Position numbers and translations under genes: made by a program. The notes beneath the pieces are model-generated. The model was not told the DNA's origin, ran no database searches, and saw only the letters and a program-made list of their open reading frames with translations. Positions 57,083 through 64,000 of a stretch of DNA of 64,000 nucleotides are shown here, in pieces; the stretch's first letter is position 1, and each line of letters starts with the position of its first letter. Origin of the DNA: Adineta vaga (taxonomy: Eukaryota; Rotifera); the NCBI GenBank assembly GCA_021613535.1, contig CP075494.1, positions 1,860,001-1,924,000 of the forward strand, in the 5' to 3' direction.

Positions 57083-60000
57083 TCATTGTTGTGCACGAAG
57101 CTTTCTCGCAAAACTGTTTTCTAACCAATTCCAATATTGATTAATCGTTGAAACTTTTGTATAATCGAAATCAATCTGTCTTGAATTAAGAAAATATTTT
57201 CGTAAATGATCTACTTGATAAAATGAATTGGAATAAATAACCACAAAGAGAACGCAGAGAAAACAGATATATAACATTATTTCTTGAATAACAGACCACA
57301 TTTGAGTTTCTTGTAATCGTTGCTGACGAAGATGAATGACTTCATTTGCTCCTTTATCATCGTTTGATGATCGGCAAAAATACGCAAACACAATTGCCAA
57401 TGATAGGATCTAGAACAAGATAACATATATTTTTAAATGAGAAAAGATCTCAATTCTTTACTTTCAATGTTTGAGTAAGAAGAATCGATGTAAACCATTT
57501 TTGTGTTGTTTCATCATCAAATTCAATACCACGTGCAATCATAAATAGAATTGAAAGACCAATGAAGATTAAACATAACCCATAAGCAATAGAAATACAC
57601 CACCGTCGAAACAATTGAACAAATAGCAAGCTTGGAATTAATGCAAAAAATTCATTAATAATACTAATGATTATCTATATAGAAAATAACATAAAAATCA
57701 ACCATTGAAACAACTCCACATACCTACTTGTTGAGGAGTAGTGTACAGTGATCTAAATGATAAACTAGTAGTTGTATTTTTTTCTTCATTTGATAAATCA
57801 TAATACATAATATTCAAAAACATGGAAATAAAAAGGAGAACCAAATGTACATTCGATTTTGTTCCCGAATTTTTTTGCTGACCAGTGAAAACAAGAATTT
57901 CATAAAAATATCTCTCTTCTTTGTGATTATCAGATAAGATTGTCACACCTAATTTCTCTACATCTTTCTTATCATAATAACGTGCATAAATTATCAAAAT
58001 TAGATAAATAATACAAACGCGAATTCCTGTTAAATAAATTGTTTTATTTATCATAAAATCTGGATTAGCAACGACATAATTCCAATCGATTGTTTTAGGT
58101 AAAACAACAAAGCCAGCAGCAAAAGTTGTCAAATGAGTTGAATAACATTGTGTTTGGTTATGATTTGTTAATGGACCAACGAGTAATCCATCAGATTTCC
58201 ATTGTTGATTTTCATTGAGATAATAACAACCAGAAGTATAGATTCTCATTTGATAATTTGATGTGAAATTTATTCGTTCATTAGTAATTGGAGGATCAAT
58301 GATGGATAAATTCGCGCATCTTTCATTCAATTCTGTTTCATTTAATTCTCGTAAACCAAAAATGACTGATTGATGACCAATTGTTCGTTGATTATCAATA
58401 TAATAGGTATAAATACCTTCATTTGTTAAATTTATCGGACAAAAAATGATCCATCCATCAATTTGATTTATCGACGAAGTTAGTTGTGGTATTTGATCAA
58501 ATCGATAGATAAATAAATAAGCTAAACTTGTATTTAATGATTGAATTTCCCAATGGATTGAAATAGAAAGTGATGTTGTCAGATTTAAATAATGTAAATT
58601 AAAAATAAAATGTTGATGATCAATAGATGTAACATTATGTAATATCATTGATGGAATGAGAAGATTTGGATCACGTGGAATAATAATTTCAATGGAATTA
58701 TTCATCGTCGTTTCAATTTTTAATTCAACTTGATTTTGATCAAGAATAGAAAATGAAATTGATCGAGATAGATTTGTATTTAATGAAGAATTACCAAATG
58801 ATGCTAATGGTTCCATAATAGACTAAAACAAAAAGAATATTAGTTTCAAATGATTGTAAAGTACGATTAATTCATACTCGAATGAAAATCTTTTCATTGG
58901 TATTAAGATATGAAATGAAATTGTTAGGAAGTTGAACCTGACCATTTCCAATTTCTTTTGTAAATGAATTTGAAAATGATTGAATAGATTTTGTTTCTAA
59001 TGAGAGTAATACTTGTGATGTATCGATACTGGAATCTTGTCCAATATTAAGATGAATATTTAATGATGACGTCACTAATGAGATTAATTGTGTCATTTGA
59101 TTAGTGATTTGATTGGCTAATTGTTTTTGATAATAAAGATTTCGATTTTTATCGATAGTTTTCAGTGAAAAATCATTTCCATCAGCAAATAAATCTAAAT
59201 ATTTCAATTATAAAATCGAAAATGGAGGAAGAGCAAATGTTACTTGGATTCGCCCAATCTAATTCAAGATTTGTATCATAATCATCTGGAAATTTAGTTG
59301 CTTGATATAAATCAATATCGAGAATAGTTGTTCGATGTTGTAACGGTCCATTCACAGCCTATATTGATACGTACGTTCAAAATATTTTCTATTTCTATCT
59401 ATACGAATATATTCTTACTGTCATAAGATTAGCAGCACATTGAAGAAGATTAGTTGCAGCAATATGAATATCTTCATATGTAGTTTTTGTTTTCAATGAA
59501 TTTAAAGCGATTGCTAATTGATAACATCGATTTGAAGCAATCGGCTAAATTCAAAGTTAAACTTCTATAAAAAGAAAAGTTAAGCGATTAAAATATTACT
59601 AAAGCTGATCGTGTTAATTCATTAGTTGTTCTAGTTAATTGAGCTAATGATGATGCTTGTAATTTGATTGTATTTAATGTTGTTATGGCAAGTTTTGTTG
59701 TAAATGTTAAAAGATAATCTCGAGCATATGCACGGGAATTTAATCCTTGATTATATTCATTCAATGCTGATTGATTCGCTGAAATGGATGCTATCGATTG
59801 TCGACGCTGATCACTTAATGATGAAATGAAGATATTCGCAGTTGGAACACCATCTAAATAAATGTATTAACTGGATGTAAAGTTTTATAGTATTATAATA
59901 TTTACTTGAAATAGCTTTGTCAAGATCTTCATTGCTAATTTGATCAAATTGTTGTGAAATAGATGTTAAGATTTGTCCAACAAGATTTTGATTTCCACTT

Positions 60001-63000
60001 GCAAGTAATTGAACAATTGGATTTGTACTCGATGAAATTTGAATATCATTGATTAAATTAGTAATCGTTGTTGAATCAGATTGTACAATAAGTGATGAAA
60101 TATTAATTTCAGTGATGCATTCTAATTGATCTCGAATATGAACAACTAAATGAAGTAATGACGTTTGATTATCACCCATTGGTAAATATATTTGAAATAT
60201 TGATATAGTTGAAAAAGCAATCATCATTTTCTTTGTTGGAACAGTTGTCCAACCTATAAAATTATAAAAGAAAATCTTGATTGAGATGGAAAGAAGAAGT
60301 AAACATACCATAGACTGTATAATCTTTAATTTCATCTTCATCGTACCAATTTAAACAAGATATGGTAAAGGGACTAGTTGTCGTACCGTTGAGTGGATTG
60401 ATTGAACATGATCCATTCGAAGGTGGTTGATTAATTACAAAATTCAATGAACTTATACTTACGTCATTTGCAAATGTATAAATAACTTCAAATTTCCAAA
60501 GATAAATTTGTGGATTAAATAAAAATAATTGATTTTTTGCAGTAAAATTACTCGTATTCATTCCTAGAAAATGCCAAGAAAATACATTTTTGTTCTATGA
60601 AAAATATTTCTATACCAAAAAGCCATATATTACGATAAGATATTGTTTGATTGAATAGTGTCCATTGAGTAAAATTCGATGATGAATTTATTGCACCATA
60701 ATAAATATTCCAAGTTATATTTCGGATAGTTGTACAACTTCCAGTACAAACTGAAAATAAAGCAACTTGTGTTGTAGGATTAACAAGTTGAAATTCTAAA
60801 TTTGGTTGACACATTGTCCATATAACACAACTAAAATCATAGTAATTGAAGATTAGAAAAAAGATAAAAGATGAAATTTACCTGATTAAAATCATATATG
60901 GTTGAGTAACTTCAACTTTTACAAGAACATAACCAGTTGCTTGTAGTGAAAAATTTCGACTATTTTCCATATAAATCATAAATTGATATGTTCGATTGGA
61001 TTGTAATGAGCCAGCCAGAATTGTTAATGATGAATTAAGAGAATTATCAAATCTCCATCCAGTTCGATTTAAGGATAAACATGATGGATTTGATGAATCA
61101 TTTCTTAGATCATCAATTGTTAATAATGAACCACCTAAATTTGGAAACATAGATAAACCATAAACTCGACAATAATATTTATATTTCCAATTCTATACAA
61201 AAGATAAGATGGGTAAAACTATAGAAGAAATATTTATTTTCTGCTTACGGAAACATTGAAAGTATTTTCATTCGGATCAACAGAATAACTTCCTGGATCT
61301 AATTGAAGATTTTGTTGATAACCATGTGTAATCATTGATGTACCATATTGAATTAAATTTGCAGTTGTACCTGATGGAGTGATTTGAATATAAACAATTG
61401 CTGATGAAGTAATACTTGTCATATTAATCATGGTAACAGTTAATTTAATTTCATATAAACCATAAGGTAAAGTTCGTGATGGAATATATAATTCACTAAA
61501 TGTTGTTATAACTGTTGGATTAGATGGTATTTGATGTAAACAAGATGAAGAACAATTTTTAATTGTCCATTGGGTATTTATTGATATAGAGATATTACAA
61601 TTGAGATGAATTATTGAAAAAATTGTAAAATCTTGACTTCGACGGAATTGAAGTGGTGATGATAATGTTGATATGCCTGGTATTAATGTTATTGTTGGAG
61701 GAGAACATACTACAAGAAATGATGTTGTTAAGGACAATATTTAAGTGTAAAGAAAATTCTTACATTGATTAGTGATCGATATTGTTGTTGATTGTTCTAT
61801 TAAAGATTTATTCTTAGATATGATTAGATAAATTCTTATTTCTTTTTAACAAACCTGTTGTAGTTAATTGTTCGGTTGTTGAAATTGGTTCATCTAAAGT
61901 TTGTTCAATTCAAAATTACTTAGTAACATGATAATTATCAGAAATAATGTTTATACTTACCACATGAATTTTTCAATAGAAGAAATTTTTGAATTCGATG
62001 ATTAGAAGAATCAGTCACATACATATTTCCATAACTATCAAAACTAAGCGACATTGGATTCGATAATTGGTCAGATGCTGAGCTATTTACTCCACTACAT
62101 CCAACTATACATTGAAAACCATTAGGCCCTGATCTAACAATACGATGATTGCCACTATCGACAATGAATAAATAACTGTCGTTATCGAGAATAATATCAC
62201 TTGGATATGAAAGTGTAATTGTTATGTTTGAAGATCCAGTTCCAGCAATTGTGATTCCATTTGAGTGTCCAAGATGGAAGAGTTGAATGCGATGATTTCT
62301 ACGATCTGCTACATATAAGTCGAAGTTCGTATCAACAAAAATTCCATATGGATTGTCAAGACTCTTAGATGTGTTACCAGCAGTACCTGTACCAGCAACA
62401 ATCGTCGTTGTACTAGAGTTATCACCTAACCATCTTTTGACAATACTATTCTGATTACGCATCGAGCAATACAATGTATTACTAATATCAATGAAAAGAC
62501 CTGTACAAGTTTGATTAATATACATAACAGCAATACTAGTGTTTGTCGTTGTTGACCATCTAATCACTCGATGGTTTGTTCCTCCATCATCAATAAAAAT
62601 GTCACCATTTCTTGTAACGAAAATAGCATATGAATTGTTTAAATTGCTAGAAATTGTTCGCGTTGAATTAATACTTTCATTGAACCATATCTGAATTCGA
62701 TTACTTGATACATCACTAGCATAGATTGTGTTCTTAGTTGTGATAAAGAGACCGTACGGATTTGCTCCAATTGTATTGTTATCAGCAAAAGTGATTGCAT
62801 TTGAATTCCATGATGCATTTGCACATAATTTTTGTTGATTGTATGATGGAACTAAATTGAAGAACATAGAATAGTATATTTATACAAAAATTACTTACCA
62901 CTGACATTGTTTAATAAAAAGAATTTCTGAATTCGATTATTAAAGTAATCGGTGACAAATATATTTCCGTAGGTATCAAAGTGAAGAGAAGTTGGATCAT

Positions 63001-64000
63001 TCAATTGATTTGATGCTGAACCTTCAGATCCACTACATCCAACTATACAACGAAAACCATTAGGTCCTGATCCGACAATACGGTCATTTAGAGTATCCGC
63101 AATAAAAAGATACTTGTCCGCATCGAAAGTAATACCCACTGGACCATTGAGTGCGATTGTAACATTTATGGAAGTGTTGCCTGCAGCTGTAATTGCATCA
63201 AGGTGTCCGGATCGAAAAAGTTGAATGCGATGATTCCAGCGATCTGCTACATATAAATCAAGATTGATATCAACATAGACTGCCCACGGTTCATTAAGCA
63301 TATTTGATGAATGTCCACTACATCCAGTACCTGCAACGACTACCGTCGTATTTGAATTGCTATTCAATGATTTTGCAATAACTTGATGTTGATTCTGCAT
63401 TGCACAATAAATAGTATTATTAATGTCCACAAACAAATCAATACAAAAGCCGTTAACAAACATAACAGGAACGCTAGTATTTGTTGATAATGACCATTTA
63501 GTTACTCGAGCATTTGGCATTCCATTATTAATAAAAATATCACCATTTGCTGTAACGAAAATCGTGTGTAAGTTGGTGAAACCACCGAAAATTGTTTGTG
63601 TTGGATTAACACTATTATTCAGCCATATCTGAATTTGACCGTTTGATCGATTAGGAACATAGATTGTGTTGTCAGTTGCGATAAACATGCCGAGAGGATT
63701 TGTTCCAATTGTAGTACTAGTAGCAAATGTAATTGCATTAGCGCTCCATGTCGCATATGCATTCAATTTCGGTTGACTGTACGAAACCGCTAGACAAAGA
63801 AAATAAGTTATTTGAAAAAAACAGCCACTTCATATAGTTTAGAAAATAGCTAGATTTACCTGTCTGTGATGGAGGTATTGTGACGGCATTTGATTGAGTA
63901 GTTATTGTAGTTGATGTTAAAGTTGTATCTATGAAAAATTCAAAAAATGTGATTCTTTCCATCAGAAAACTTATTCTTCTAGTGTACACTTACCACATGA
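57083..64000 (-). CDS. polycystin-1-like receptor with NHL propellers, REJ, GAIN/GPS and six TMs (5' end beyond window)
   Basis: Eighteen minus-strand exons are phase-consistent: 64000-63994, 63928-63860, 63789-62899, 62851-61961, 61893-61855, 61796-61764, 61709-61249, 61192-60882, 60830-60616, 60563-60309, 60253-59906, 59853-59600, 59544-59419, 59358-59244, 59194-58878, 58822-57728, 57674-57462, 57409-57083; about 1,988 residues here. Two 891-bp exons each encode an NHL propeller, separated from the rest by Thr/Ser linker exons. Then follow an REJ region (PPSNGSCSINPLNGT, SCLNWYDEDE), a GAIN region and a GPS motif (CYYLNENQQWKSDG, CYSTHLTTFAAGF). After TM1 only the first strands of a PLAT domain remain (YFYEILVFTGQQKN) before TM2. 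TM3-TM6 follow, with LRQQRLQETQMW and STINQYWNWLEN typical of polycystin-1, and the protein stops there, lacking the channel-like domain. Likely a surface receptor cleaved at the GPS. Confidence 0.85.

Overview
The window is eukaryotic and best explained as a piece of a bdelloid rotifer genome. It is AT-rich, introns are mostly 35-160 bp with GT-AG ends, and it carries expanded families typical of those animals: NHL propellers, ADP-ribosyltransferases, EGF-7TM receptors, lineage-specific GPCRs, FG-GAP and kelch surface proteins with Ser/Thr linkers. Intergenic DNA is littered with (TGTGGG)-like tracts; TGTGGG is, from memory, the bdelloid telomere repeat. Genus cannot be assigned.

Layout. 0.3-7 kb: an ADP-ribosyltransferase with a frame break, an NHL protein, and an ART-TPR pseudogene held between two telomere-like palindromes. 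5.6-10.3 kb: an array of two-TM proteins whose second and third copies are joined by an intron into one 872-codon frame. 12.1-15.7 kb: an endonuclease/exonuclease/phosphatase gene and a decayed minus-strand gene. 17.2-21.8 kb (minus): a PAN-mucin protein and a type II membrane kelch protein. 23.3-26.9 kb: a GPCR and an EGF-7TM pseudogene. 28.3-31.5 kb: a 16-exon M13 (neprilysin-like) metallopeptidase with a pogo-like MITE at its 5' end. 31.7-38.1 kb (minus): a 45-aa cysteine peptide, a second GPCR, a GMC oxidoreductase fused to a PNKP-type phosphatase domain and an SRPBCC domain, and a 166-aa unknown. 40.7-45.0 kb: a DEAH helicase fused to a microbial-type PARG and two PBZ-like zinc fingers. 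46-53.4 kb: transposon territory (FLYWCH fragment, 32-bp minisatellite, hAT transposase) and an FG-GAP gene interrupted by a piggyBac-like element at TTAA and by a 1,200-bp hAT-type element with a perfect 8-bp duplication. 55-64 kb (minus): a secreted LRR protein and a large polycystin-1-like receptor with NHL propellers, continuing off the right edge.

Common threads. The surface proteins share one plan: domain exons and Ser/Thr linker exons joined by phase-1 introns. At least five mobile families are visible, the telomere-like palindromes being the most numerous (about 20). Two genes (the GMC fusion and the hAT transposase) are out of frame exactly at A-homopolymers, so some apparent frameshifts may be assembly errors. 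The two most unusual proteins are the helicase-PARG-PBZ fusion and the GMC-PNKP-SRPBCC fusion; both carry DNA-damage-related domains, of interest in animals known for tolerating DNA breakage, but function is inference.
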